Shown here in pieces: positions 1 through 9,162 of a stretch of DNA of 15,558 nt. Every line of letters begins with the position of its first letter. The first letter of the stretch is position 1. The translations under genes were made by a program, and so were the position numbers. The notes under the pieces are model-generated. The model had not been told where the DNA came from. It did no database searches and worked only from the letters and a program-made list of their open reading frames with translations. Source of the DNA: Hydrogenothermaceae bacterium (GTDB lineage Bacteria > Aquificota > Aquificia > Aquificales > Hydrogenothermaceae); the NCBI GenBank assembly GCA_012961365.1, contig DTZN01000242.1:1-15558 (forward strand), given 5' to 3'.

Positions 1-183
1 CAAACCCTCCCCAAGAAGGTTAAATTCTAAAACAGACAAAGCTATAAAGACCATAGAATTGCAATGGGATTTAGTATATTAGGGCTAATTTCTGAGGAAG
101 GAATAACAATTAAAGATGCAGAGTGTGCAACTATTTCTTATCCAGATTTTTACAATGACTTAGGAAAATTGGTAAGTTGGTAG
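1..183 (+). pseudogene. aroA: 3-phosphoshikimate 1-carboxyvinyltransferase (EPSP synthase), C-terminal fragment with broken frame
   Basis: The frame from position 31 to the TAG at 181-183 reads SYKDHRIAMGFSILGL, then IKDAECATISYPDFYNDL. The DHRIAM block and the D-x-EC...S-(Y/F)-P-x-F ending are the signature C-terminus of AroA, which makes EPSP from shikimate-3-phosphate and PEP in the chorismate pathway. The gene begins outside the window. The same frame has a TAA at 28-30. Adding one T in the TT at 25-26 and one A in the AAA at 38-40 gives a continuous reading, ...KVKFSKTDKSYKDHRIAM. Two homopolymer undercalls near a contig end, or a recently broken gene, would both explain this. The family assignment is secure; whether the gene is truly broken is not. 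Confidence 0.8.
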
Positions 184-247
184 TTTTATGAGAATTTTCA
201 TTTTTTATATAAGTAATATCTTGTAATTAAATACACAAGGAAATAAT

Positions 248-255
248 AAGGAGGT
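248..255 (+). promoter_or_regulatory. Ribosome binding site of thiC
   Basis: AAGGAGGT is a full-strength Shine-Dalgarno sequence, 8 bases before the ATG at 264, and it fixes the thiC start. The 80-base gap after aroA is too short for a TPP riboswitch and none of the conserved THI-box bases are seen. Confidence 0.85.
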
Positions 256-260
256 TATAA

Positions 261-1640
<1,380 letters not shown>

Positions 1641-1644
1641 CTTT

Positions 1645-1676
1645 TAAGGGGAAGAATTACTTCCCCTTATTTTCGT
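1645..1676 (+). terminator. Intrinsic terminator after thiC
   Basis: A perfect 10-bp stem (1645-1654 with 1660-1669, core AGGGGAAG/CTTCCCCT) closes a five-base loop, AATTA, and is followed by a T-rich tract. It lies 4 bases after the thiC stop codon. This is the clearest terminator in the window and separates thiC from the next gene set. Confidence 0.9.
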
Positions 1677-1720
1677 TTATAATTTTATTTATAAAAATCA
1701 AAATTTTAATTTGGGAATAT

Positions 1721-2926
1721 ATGAAAAAAATTCTGATTTTACCACTTTTTATAATTTTTATGTTTTTTTTACCTTTTTATGGCTGTTCTATAAAACAGCA
1801 AATTCCCAAAAAAGAAATAGAAGATACAAAAAAACTTGCAAAATTTTATTATAAATTAGGGTTATCTTATCTAAATTCTGGAAACATTGCTCAAGCTCTC
1901 TACAACTTAAATAAAGCATTAGAACTTAATCCTAAGGATACCAAAATATACAGTGCTCTGGGAATAGCTTATTCTAAAGTAAATGAATTTGATAAAGCTA
2001 AGTATTACTTTTTACAGGCTTTAAAAATAGACCCTAAAAAACCAGAAATATATACAAACTTGGGTATTGTTTTAGCAAAAAAAGGACAAATAAATCAAGC
2101 TATAAAAAACTTTAAAAAAGCTATAAGCTTTCCAAATTATGAAAGAAGAGAAATAGCTTATTATAATCTTGCTTTGGCTTATAAAAAACTTGGCAATTTG
2201 GATAAGTATGAAAAATTTCTAAATAAAGCGATATCTTACAATAATTATTTTATTCCTGCTTATGAAGCTCTTATAGACTATTATTTGGAACTTGAAAAAA
2301 TAGATACAGCTAAAAATACTATATTGAGAGCAATTTCAAATGGAGTAGCTAATGCTAAATTATACTTTTCCCTTGGGAAAATATATTATCTTGAAAAAAA
2401 CTATAAACTTGCAAAAAAATATTTAAAAAAGGCAAAGCTATTAGCTGATAAAGATTTTATTTTAAAACAGAAAATAAATAGACTTTATAATAAGATTTTA
2501 GAAAGAGAAAAACAAATTAATAAACCAATTACAAGTTTTAACGAGAAAAAAACTAAAACAATTCAAGGGAAAACGAAAACTTTAAATATTTCAAATGTCA
2601 AACCTAAAACTGTGGAAAATAAACAAATTAATAAAAAAGAAAAAAATATAAAAAAATTAATTAGATTTTATATACAACTTGGGATTTTTCCTAATAAAAA
2701 AGATGCAACTAAACTACTAAGAAAGCTTGGTATTTACGGTCATAAGGCAAAAATAGAGGAAAGAAAAATAGGAAAATCTGTATACTATATAGTTTATATT
2801 GGCTATTTCAAAAATTATTTAGAGGCATCTAGATATTACAAGAAAAAACTAAAACCTGTAGGTTTTAAAGGAACAATAAAATTTACTAAAATAAAGGTGG
2901 AAGATGGAAAAAAACAAAAAGGTTGA
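1721..2926 (+). CDS. TPR-repeat lipoprotein with C-terminal SPOR domain
   Basis: Probable envelope lipoprotein of 401 residues. A hydrophobic N-terminus (4-20) ends in FYGC, a lipobox with C22 as the lipidated residue. Residues about 39-244 form roughly six tetratricopeptide repeats; the best have the GLSYLNSGNIAQALYNLNKA and GIAYSKVNEFDKAKYYFLQA patterns followed by L-x-P. A lysine-rich linker spans about 263-312. Residues about 314-390 look like a SPOR domain (FYIQLGIFPNKKDA at the start, YYIVYIGYFKNYLEA in the middle), a fold that binds denuded peptidoglycan glycans. The combination suggests a periplasmic scaffold held at the outer or inner membrane and drawn to sites of wall remodelling; that role is inferred. 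Only GGGA precedes the ATG. Its end overlaps the next gene by 23 bases. Confidence 0.85.
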   Translation: MKKILILPLFIIFMFFLPFYGCSIKQQIPKKEIEDTKKLAKFYYKLGLSYLNSGNIAQALYNLNKALELNPKDTKIYSALGIAYSKVNEFDKAKYYFLQALKIDPKKPEIYTNLGIVLAKKGQINQAIKNFKKAISFPNYERREIAYYNLALAYKKLGNLDKYEKFLNKAISYNNYFIPAYEALIDYYLELEKIDTAKNTILRAISNGVANAKLYFSLGKIYYLEKNYKLAKKYLKKAKLLADKDFILKQKINRLYNKILEREKQINKPITSFNEKKTKTIQGKTKTLNISNVKPKTVENKQINKKEKNIKKLIRFYIQLGIFPNKKDATKLLRKLGIYGHKAKIEERKIGKSVYYIVYIGYFKNYLEASRYYKKKLKPVGFKGTIKFTKIKVEDGKKQKG

Positions 2927-3869
2927 AATTTCTGTAGTAATTCCCATTTATAATGAAGAGGAAAATTTACCCATACTGTATGAAAGGTTAAAAACAGTTT
3001 TAGAAAAACTTGGAAAAAGTTATGAGATTATTTTTGTAAATGATGGTAGTACTGATAGGTCTTGGGAAATAATAAAACAACTTGTAGAGAAAGACCATCA
3101 TGTTATAGGTGTAAACTTTAAGAGGAATTATGGTCAAACTGCAGCGATGTCTGCTGGTTTTGATGTTGCAAAAGGGGACATTATTATTACAATGGATGGA
3201 GACCTTCAAAATGACCCTGAGGATATACCAAGATTGCTAGGAAAAATGTCAGAAGGATATGATATAATTAGTGGCTGGAGGAAAGATAGAAAAGATGCAT
3301 TTTTAAGTAGAACTTTACCGTCTAGAATTGCTAACTGGTTAATATCTAAAGTTACAGGAGTTCATCTACATGACTATGGTTGCTCCCTAAAAGCTTATAA
3401 AGCAGATATTGCAAAAAATTTAGATTATTTTGGAGAAATGCATAGATTTTTACCTGCTTTAGCAAAACCAATGGGGGCTAAAATAACAGAGCTTCCAGTG
3501 AAACATCATCCTAGAATTTACGGAAAATCAAAATATGGAATTTCCAGAACTTTTAAAGTTATTTTAGATTTATTTTTAGTTAAATTTTTACTAGATTATA
3601 GAACAAAACCTTTAAGGGTGTTTGGTGGAACTGGATTACTACTTTTATTTTTTGGATTAGGTGTTTTGTTTTATTTAGTTGGGATAAAGTTATTTTTGGG
3701 GCAGGATATTGGAAATAGACCTCTTTTAACTTTTGGGACTCTATTAGTTTTATCAGGTATTCAACTTTTATCAACAGGTATAGTTGCAGAGCTTATTGTT
3801 AGAACTTATTATGAAAGTCAAAATAAACGACCTTATTTAATAAAGGAAGTTGTCCAAAAAAGTGAATAA
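2904..3869 (+). CDS. Family 2 glycosyltransferase, polyprenyl-phosphate sugar transferase type (ArnC/GtrB/DPM1-like)
   Basis: Predicted membrane-anchored GT-A enzyme of 321 residues that moves a sugar from a nucleotide donor to a lipid carrier phosphate. The catalytic domain (about 8-230) has SVVIPIYNEEENL, the nucleotide-binding NDGSTD (46-51), and DGDLQNDP with D98 and D100 as the likely metal-binding DxD. RIYGKSKYG (204-212) is the conserved block before the membrane part. Two C-terminal hydrophobic segments (about 238-263 and 276-300) match the ArnC/GtrB layout. The ATG lies behind AAGGTGG inside the end of the previous gene, implying translational coupling. The sugar and acceptor cannot be read from sequence. 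The following flippase-like gene suggests a glycosylated lipid or glycan-lipid pathway. Confidence 0.93.
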   Translation: MEKNKKVEISVVIPIYNEEENLPILYERLKTVLEKLGKSYEIIFVNDGSTDRSWEIIKQLVEKDHHVIGVNFKRNYGQTAAMSAGFDVAKGDIIITMDGDLQNDPEDIPRLLGKMSEGYDIISGWRKDRKDAFLSRTLPSRIANWLISKVTGVHLHDYGCSLKAYKADIAKNLDYFGEMHRFLPALAKPMGAKITELPVKHHPRIYGKSKYGISRTFKVILDLFLVKFLLDYRTKPLRVFGGTGLLLLFFGLGVLFYLVGIKLFLGQDIGNRPLLTFGTLLVLSGIQLLSTGIVAELIVRTYYESQNKRPYLIKEVVQKSE

Positions 3870-4731
3870 AGCAGTAGAAATTTTTGAGTTTTTAGTTTCT
3901 ATTTTAATAACTTTTGGTTTTATATACCTATTTTATAAAGTTATAGGATTTGAAAGATTTATTAAATTTTTTTCTTCTATTAACTTAGTTAACGTTTTAT
4001 TTGCTTTTTTTCTATATTTTATCAGTTATATTCTAAGAACTATCCGATGGCGAATTACTTTACCAGTAAAAAACTTCTTTAAACTATTTAAATTGACTGT
4101 TTATAACACAGTTTTTAATATATTTTTGCCGTTTAGAACTGGAGAATTTTCATTTTTTTATATGCTAAAAAAAGAAGGAATAGAAATTTCAAAATCTGCT
4201 GTAAGTTTTTTTACTGTTAGAATATTTGATGCTTACGCTTTGTTTATTTTATTTATTTTTTCTTATTTTCTTATTAAAAATTTTATTTTAGCAATTTTAT
4301 TTTTACTTTTTTCTCCTATTGGGATAATTTTTATAGCTTTTGCTTCAAGTTTTATAAAATATGAAAAGTTTAAAAGTTTCAAAGAAGATATTTTACATAA
4401 AAAAAATATTTTTAGTTTGTATGTTTTATCTATATTAACGCTTTTTTTCAAATTTACTGCATTTTATTTAGTTCTTCCACAAGGGTTAAATTTAAGCTAT
4501 TCTTTAGCTTTATTTGCTTCTTCTGCTGGAGATTTAACAACAATACTACCAATACATGGTATAGCAGGAATAGGAACTTATGAAGGAGGATTTGCAGGTA
4601 TCCTCATTCTTCTTGGTATAGATAAAGACACTGCGATCTTATCTTCTGTTTTTGTTCATATATTTATTTTATCTGCATCAGCAGTTTTAGCATTAATAAC
4701 AAAGCTACTGTCTTACATTTTAAAAGCTTGA
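3850..4731 (+). CDS. Integral membrane protein of the YbhN/AglD/MprF N-terminal (lysylphosphatidylglycerol synthase TM-region) family
   Basis: A 293-residue, very hydrophobic protein with about seven membrane segments (near 10-30, 46-64, 127-145, 147-170, 188-208, 245-258 and 262-285). Family marks are RTIRWRI (63-69), the NIFLPFRTGEF block (90-100) and the late GIAGIGTYEGG loop (237-247). This fold is the flippase-like half of MprF and also occurs alone in YbhN and AglD, often beside polyprenyl glycosyltransferases. A role in moving or presenting a lipid-linked substrate made by the preceding enzyme is inference. The start is uncertain. TTG at 3850 overlaps the upstream gene by 20 bases, but its GGAAG is too close; GTG at 3862 is the alternative, with the same site rather far. 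The tail overlaps the convergent gene by 19 bases. Confidence 0.82.
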   Translation: MSKKVNKAVEIFEFLVSILITFGFIYLFYKVIGFERFIKFFSSINLVNVLFAFFLYFISYILRTIRWRITLPVKNFFKLFKLTVYNTVFNIFLPFRTGEFSFFYMLKKEGIEISKSAVSFFTVRIFDAYALFILFIFSYFLIKNFILAILFLLFSPIGIIFIAFASSFIKYEKFKSFKEDILHKKNIFSLYVLSILTLFFKFTAFYLVLPQGLNLSYSLALFASSAGDLTTILPIHGIAGIGTYEGGFAGILILLGIDKDTAILSSVFVHIFILSASAVLALITKLLSYILKA

Positions 4732-5672
4732 CTTATCTTTTCCTTAATTATTATTGTTATCTGCTCTGCTATGTAATCTTTTAGTTCAGTATTTATTTCT
4801 TTAAATATTTCCTTTTCCAATTTTTTGAATATGTTAGCTTTAACTTCTTGTTTTATTTCTTTTTTTATTGTTTCTAGCTCAAAGTTTATCCTATTTACAA
4901 AATCAAGTTTTACATTTTCAAAAATTTCTTTTATTTCTGACTTTTCCTTTAGCTCTGAAACAAGCTTATCAACAGCAAGCTTTACTATAGTATTTTCTAT
5001 TTCTTTTTTTGAAAAATTTAACGTAATAATTTCACCACTGGGTTGTTGATTTGTAGAAGGTCGATTTATAATATGCTCTTCTTTCATTTCAAAAGTATAT
5101 TCTTCTTCCAAAGAAAAAGTTGATTTTGAAGTTTCATGCTTACTATAGTTTATATCTTCTATTGGTATATCAGTGAATTCTTCAAAAGTTTCTTCAGTAG
5201 GTAAGTCTTGGGAATATATTTCTTCTACATCTTTGGGAGATTGAAATTTTGTCGTTGGTTCTTGAGTTTCAAAATTTTTTTGAGGTGTTAGTTTTTGAAC
5301 TAATTTGGTTTCTTCTTCCTTTATTTTCTTACTTTCTTCTAAAATGTCAGAAATAACTTTGTAAAGCTCTGTATTTTTTTCGTATATATCTATATCTTGA
5401 GAAAGAATTTCACTATCTTCTATTGGTTGTTCCTTTGAATATAAAACCTTAAATTCTATATCTTTTACTTTATCTCTAGATAGTAAAAATTTTAAATCAT
5501 CAAAAGCAAAATCTCCTGCAGAAGCATCGTAAACTATGAATATAGGCTTAAAATCATCAAGTTCTTTAAGCATAGATATACTATCTATATAAACTCTAAC
5601 ATTTTCTTCTCCTATTTGTTTTTTAAATTCTTCTGCTATGTTTGGGTCAAAAGAAATAATAGCAGTTTTCAT
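4713..5672 (-). CDS. Receiver-domain-like protein with acidic linker and helical C-terminal domain, coupled to reverse gyrase
   Basis: No named family recognised for the whole 319-residue protein. Residues 1-115 fit a CheY-like receiver fold: strand AIISFD with D9, FIVYD with D49 at the phospho-acceptor position, VLYS with S79 where Thr/Ser is usual, and IYEK with K99 as the conserved lysine. Only one of the usual acidic pair before D9 is present (FD instead of DD). Residues about 117-220 are a low-complexity acidic linker rich in E, T, S and P. Residues about 222-319 are predicted amphipathic or coiled-coil helices rich in K, E and I. There is no DNA-binding output domain. The start sits behind AAGGGAGG (5685-5678), and its ATG overlaps, as ATGA, the stop of the restored reverse gyrase tail. 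A scaffold or localisation role is speculation. Confidence 0.75.
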   Translation of the reverse strand: MKTAIISFDPNIAEEFKKQIGEENVRVYIDSISMLKELDDFKPIFIVYDASAGDFAFDDLKFLLSRDKVKDIEFKVLYSKEQPIEDSEILSQDIDIYEKNTELYKVISDILEESKKIKEEETKLVQKLTPQKNFETQEPTTKFQSPKDVEEIYSQDLPTEETFEEFTDIPIEDINYSKHETSKSTFSLEEEYTFEMKEEHIINRPSTNQQPSGEIITLNFSKKEIENTIVKLAVDKLVSELKEKSEIKEIFENVKLDFVNRINFELETIKKEIKQEVKANIFKKLEKEIFKEINTELKDYIAEQITIIIKEKISQAFKM

Positions 5673-5818
5673 AATTGCCTCCCTTGGTAATATTTTTCTA
5701 TTACATCTTCAAAAAGCTTTTCTAATGCTTTAGTATAATCTTCGTTGCTTTTTTCTATTTTGTCCATAATTTCTTCAAGCTCTTTTGTGTAGTTTTCATT
5801 AACAAACCTGTAAAACTC
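5669..5818 (-). other. C-terminal tail of reverse gyrase in the -1 frame
   Basis: From the GAG at 5818 the -1 frame is open for 49 codons to a TGA at 5671-5669. It encodes EFYRFVNENYTKELEEIMDK followed by an acidic helical stretch ending in YYQGRQL. This matches how type IA topoisomerases end (after the GRPSTYA...LIPT.LG block, F-x-x-x-x-Y-T-x-x-[LM]-E-x-x-[LM]-D-x-I). The zero-frame alternative gives only a lysine-rich 20-residue tail with no family look. The TGA overlaps the next start codon as ATGA, the spacing expected for an intact operon. I therefore take it as true reverse gyrase sequence, reached by frameshifting or after correcting one base. Confidence 0.85.
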
Positions 5819-8800
5819 TTTTTTTCCTTTATTATATTTAAAACTTCAATTCCCAGCTTCGTTGGAATTAAATGTCTGTTTTTTTCCACTATGTATTTTC
5901 TTTCTAATAGTTTTTCTATAGTTATAGCGTAAGTAGAAGGTCTTCCTATACCTTTTTCTTTCATATCTTGGATTACTTCTTCATATGTGTAGTATGGAAC
6001 TTTTGGTTTTAAAAAGTATGATTTATTTTGATTAACATTTATCTTTCCTTCTGGAATTTGATAAGTTTTTACTGGCAGTATTTTATTAAATCCTTCTTCT
6101 ATAATTTTAGTTATAAAACTTTCTTGCAGTATTTTATCAAATGCTTTTATTTCATATGTTGTTTTTTCTATTACTGTTTCTTTCATTTGTGAAGCTATAA
6201 ATTGTTTAAAAATTAGGTCATATAATTTTAAGTGTTTATCTGTTATTTCTGTTAAATTCATTGTAAATACTAATGATTTTAAATCATTTACATCATTTGG
6301 TTTCGTAGGTCTGATACATTCATGGGCTCCTTCAAAGCCTGAAAAAGTTTTTGGTTTAAAAAATCCTTCTCCAAAATTATCTGTTATATATTCTTTTGCT
6401 ACTGCAATTCCTGCTGGAGATACTCTTATACTATCAGTCCTATGGTAAGTGATTAGTCCTGCTTCAAATAAATCTTGAGCTAAGCTCATTGTTTCCTGTG
6501 GTGAAAACTTTAATTTGTGTGCTGCTGCTTTTAACATTTGGTCTGTGGAAAATGGTTTCTCAAAGAGAGTTTCTTGCACTAATTGTAGCTTCTTAATATA
6601 TATATACTCAAGATTATCAAAAAATTTTTTGGCCTCTTTTTTATCTTCAAATACAAACTCCACGGGGACATTGTTTATAAAAACTCTAACAACTGCCAAC
6701 TTTTTCTTTGCTTCTTCTGCTCTTTTAACTATCCACTCTAAAACTGGTGTTTGAACTCTACCTGCAGATAACCAATTTTTACCTAGTTTTTTTTGTATAA
6801 ATTTAGAAATTGTAAACCCTATCCATCTATCTGCAATTCTTCTAACTAACTGTGCTTTTACTAAATTTTTGTCTATATCTCTTAGCTCCTTTAAAGCATT
6901 TAAAAATGCCTTTCTTGTGATTTCGTGAAATTCTGCTCTTTTTATATTTAAGTTATAAGGTTTTGAGTTTAATGCTAAATCAAAAGCAATTTTTTCTCCT
7001 TCTGTATCTGGGTCAGTTGCAACAACTATCTCTTCTACTTCTATGTCTAATTCTCTTATACTTTCTATTACTTCTTTTTTAGATTGGTTGTTATCTTCAA
7101 TTGTTTCAAATATTGGAACAAAATACTTATCTTCTTTTAAAACTCCATAATATCCATATTCTTTAGTTAAATCAAATATATGCCCTTTACTTGCCACAAT
7201 TGTTAAAAATCTTTCCCCAACTACTATTTCGTAAGCATCTACTTTTTTTAGTTTTCTTCTAATTGGTTTTCCAAAAAAGTTTGATATAGTCCTTGCTTTA
7301 TTTGGTGATTCAACAATTACAAGAGTAGTTTTAAAACTTTGCTTTTCTTCTTCTAATTTTTCTCCTTTTAGAATTTTTTTTACTTTTTCTCTATCTTTGT
7401 CTATTTCTTTTAAAATTTCTTCTAAATTAATATTTGAAACAGGAACAAACTCAATATCTTCATTAAACCATTTAACCTTTTTCTGAAGTGAGTAAAATGC
7501 TTTTTCATCATCAACTAAAACATAAGAAAGCCCCTTTGTTAAACCTCCTGCATATAACCTTGAGGTTCTTCCTGATGCTTGTATATATCCTGTAATGTCT
7601 GCTGTTGTTAATGTAAAGTTTCCATTTTCTTCTTTTAGAGTAATTTCTGGTGAATTTTTAATAGCTTCGTATATTTGTTTATTATTTAAAAGCTGTAAAA
7701 CAAAGCTTTTTATTTCTAATAGTTTATTCTGTTTATCCTCTGGTAGTCTTTCAAGTTCCATAAATCCATAAATTTTTAGAAAGTTTATATATCTATAAAG
7801 TTTTAGCTGGGTATTTTGGTCTATTAGTTTTTTTCTAAATAAAAATGGAACAACTATAAGCAAAAAGTAGTATAAATGAGAAAATTTCTCTTCTATTGAT
7901 ATATTAAACTTTAGCTTTGGAACTCCAACAAAAAGTGCATATCTAATTGTATCTGGTAAGTCTACTCCTCTAGCTAGTGGATTTCTATAACTTGCAAATC
8001 CTACCGCAACTGAATATTTACCTAATTTGTATTCTTCTACTTTGTCTAAAAATTCTTCATAATGAAGAGCATTTATGCCATTTTGTTTTAGAAATTCTAT
8101 ATATTCTTCCAACCTTTCTTTTGTTTCGGAAGAAGGTAAAAATACAAGCCCTCCATTTCCAAGTTTCTTTATTTCTTCAATAGATTTTTCCCATAAATTT
8201 TTAGGTTTATCATAAGTATCAACTATATTTCTAAATGTTAAGGAAGGTCTTCCAACTTCAAATCCAAGTAATTCTCTAAATAGTAGAACCCTTTTTGAAC
8301 GAGGATTTGATGTAGCAGATGATACGATTAATGTCCCTTTTCTTTTTTGGGATATTTTTAAAATTTCTTCTTGAAATTTATTAAACTTTTCAAATTGTTT
8401 CTCTGATATATTATTAGACCTGAAAATTTTTGCCTTAAATTTTATAAATTCTAAAGTTTTTTCTATATCTTCCTGAGAAAAACCTAAAAGCATTAAAACC
8501 TTATCAATATTTTTTGCACTTTTTAAAATACTATCCACATCATCTATAAAAATGAGACTAAAAATTCCTTTAGGGATGATGTCTATATTTTTGTATAAAA
8601 ACATTACCGTTGTTAATAAAATATCAAAATTTCCATTTGAAATTTTATTTTTTAATTCTTCTTGTTTCTTCTTTGATTTTGCAAATTTTGAGCTGTATGG
8701 AAGAATATTTTTCCCTTTTACTCCATAACTAATAAGCCTATCATAAGCTTGATTAACTAAAATTTGCGTTGGAAATATTAGATAGACTTTTTGCTTTTTC

Positions 8801-9162
8801 TTTTCTATTAGATATCTAGCAAGTATAAGTCCAAAAGTGGTTTTACCTATTCCTGTTGGAGCAAGAAGTGCATGGGAAACTCCAAGAAAAAACCTTTTAG
8901 CCCATGTTTCTTGGATAGACCATAAATCGTTTTTTATTATTTTTTTAAATAGATGTTTAAAATTTTCTACTTCTTTATTTGTATCACAAAATTTTTTATA
9001 TTCTCCATATTCAACTATATTACAGATTTCATTATGTTTTATTTCTTCTGGTAAACACTCTTTACAAAGCAAACCTTTATATAGTCTTTCTGCATCTATA
9101 TTTCTTCCACAGTTAGGACACATATTTTTGTATATAGCTTTTATATCCAATAGATTCTCCAT
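5755..9162 (-). CDS. rgy: Reverse gyrase (helicase-topoisomerase IA fusion)
   Basis: ATP-dependent enzyme that introduces positive supercoils; found in hyperthermophiles. Open-frame length is 1135 residues, 1164 with the -1 frame tail. Order: N-terminal zinc finger (C15, C18, C33, C36); helicase-like part with Walker A APTGIGKTT (101-109), DDVD box (207-210), SSAT (281-284) and motif VI ASGRTSR (529-535); then topoisomerase with TOPRIM start VIVESPNKA (615-623), acidic DPDTEGE (717-723) and catalytic Y906 in GLITYHRTDS. The second zinc finger usually found after PVY/PIF in the TOPRIM region is absent: FVPIFETIEDNNQSKKE (681-697) has no cysteines. The frame leaves family similarity at codon 1115. 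The ATG at 9162 has no ribosome site; TTG at 9150, 6 bases behind GGAG, is a good alternative start. It is the first gene of a two-gene minus-strand operon. Confidence 0.96.
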   Translation of the reverse strand: MENLLDIKAIYKNMCPNCGRNIDAERLYKGLLCKECLPEEIKHNEICNIVEYGEYKKFCDTNKEVENFKHLFKKIIKNDLWSIQETWAKRFFLGVSHALLAPTGIGKTTFGLILARYLIEKKKQKVYLIFPTQILVNQAYDRLISYGVKGKNILPYSSKFAKSKKKQEELKNKISNGNFDILLTTVMFLYKNIDIIPKGIFSLIFIDDVDSILKSAKNIDKVLMLLGFSQEDIEKTLEFIKFKAKIFRSNNISEKQFEKFNKFQEEILKISQKRKGTLIVSSATSNPRSKRVLLFRELLGFEVGRPSLTFRNIVDTYDKPKNLWEKSIEEIKKLGNGGLVFLPSSETKERLEEYIEFLKQNGINALHYEEFLDKVEEYKLGKYSVAVGFASYRNPLARGVDLPDTIRYALFVGVPKLKFNISIEEKFSHLYYFLLIVVPFLFRKKLIDQNTQLKLYRYINFLKIYGFMELERLPEDKQNKLLEIKSFVLQLLNNKQIYEAIKNSPEITLKEENGNFTLTTADITGYIQASGRTSRLYAGGLTKGLSYVLVDDEKAFYSLQKKVKWFNEDIEFVPVSNINLEEILKEIDKDREKVKKILKGEKLEEEKQSFKTTLVIVESPNKARTISNFFGKPIRRKLKKVDAYEIVVGERFLTIVASKGHIFDLTKEYGYYGVLKEDKYFVPIFETIEDNNQSKKEVIESIRELDIEVEEIVVATDPDTEGEKIAFDLALNSKPYNLNIKRAEFHEITRKAFLNALKELRDIDKNLVKAQLVRRIADRWIGFTISKFIQKKLGKNWLSAGRVQTPVLEWIVKRAEEAKKKLAVVRVFINNVPVEFVFEDKKEAKKFFDNLEYIYIKKLQLVQETLFEKPFSTDQMLKAAAHKLKFSPQETMSLAQDLFEAGLITYHRTDSIRVSPAGIAVAKEYITDNFGEGFFKPKTFSGFEGAHECIRPTKPNDVNDLKSLVFTMNLTEITDKHLKLYDLIFKQFIASQMKETVIEKTTYEIKAFDKILQESFITKIIEEGFNKILPVKTYQIPEGKINVNQNKSYFLKPKVPYYTYEEVIQDMKEKGIGRPSTYAITIEKLLERKYIVEKNRHLIPTKLGIEVLNIIKEKKSFTGLLMKTTQKSLKKLWTK
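5818..5824 (-). promoter_or_regulatory. A AAA AAG slippery heptamer in the reverse gyrase gene (candidate -1 frameshift site)
   Basis: On the coding strand the zero-frame codons are GAA AAA AAG AGT, with AAA at 5823-5821 and AAG at 5820-5818. A_AAA_AAG is the same heptamer that drives -1 frameshifting in E. coli dnaX. A -1 slip leads exactly into the tail frame. An AAGG motif lies immediately upstream, too close to act like the dnaX stimulator, and only a weak GTTTT/AAAAC pairing follows. A missing A in the run of seven would give the same picture. Confidence 0.5.

Noticed and set aside
4700..4745. Bidirectional terminator between the convergent genes
   Set aside because: The genes overlap by 19 bases, and the only pairing (AGCT with AAGCTT across a long loop) is too weak.
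4825..5049. Plus-strand open frame opposite the receiver-domain gene
   Set aside because: Low-complexity F/S-rich translation antisense to a lysine/glutamate-rich helical coding region; no ribosome site. Similar antisense frames inside reverse gyrase (6515-6754, 7977-8183, 8837-9193) were rejected for the same reason.
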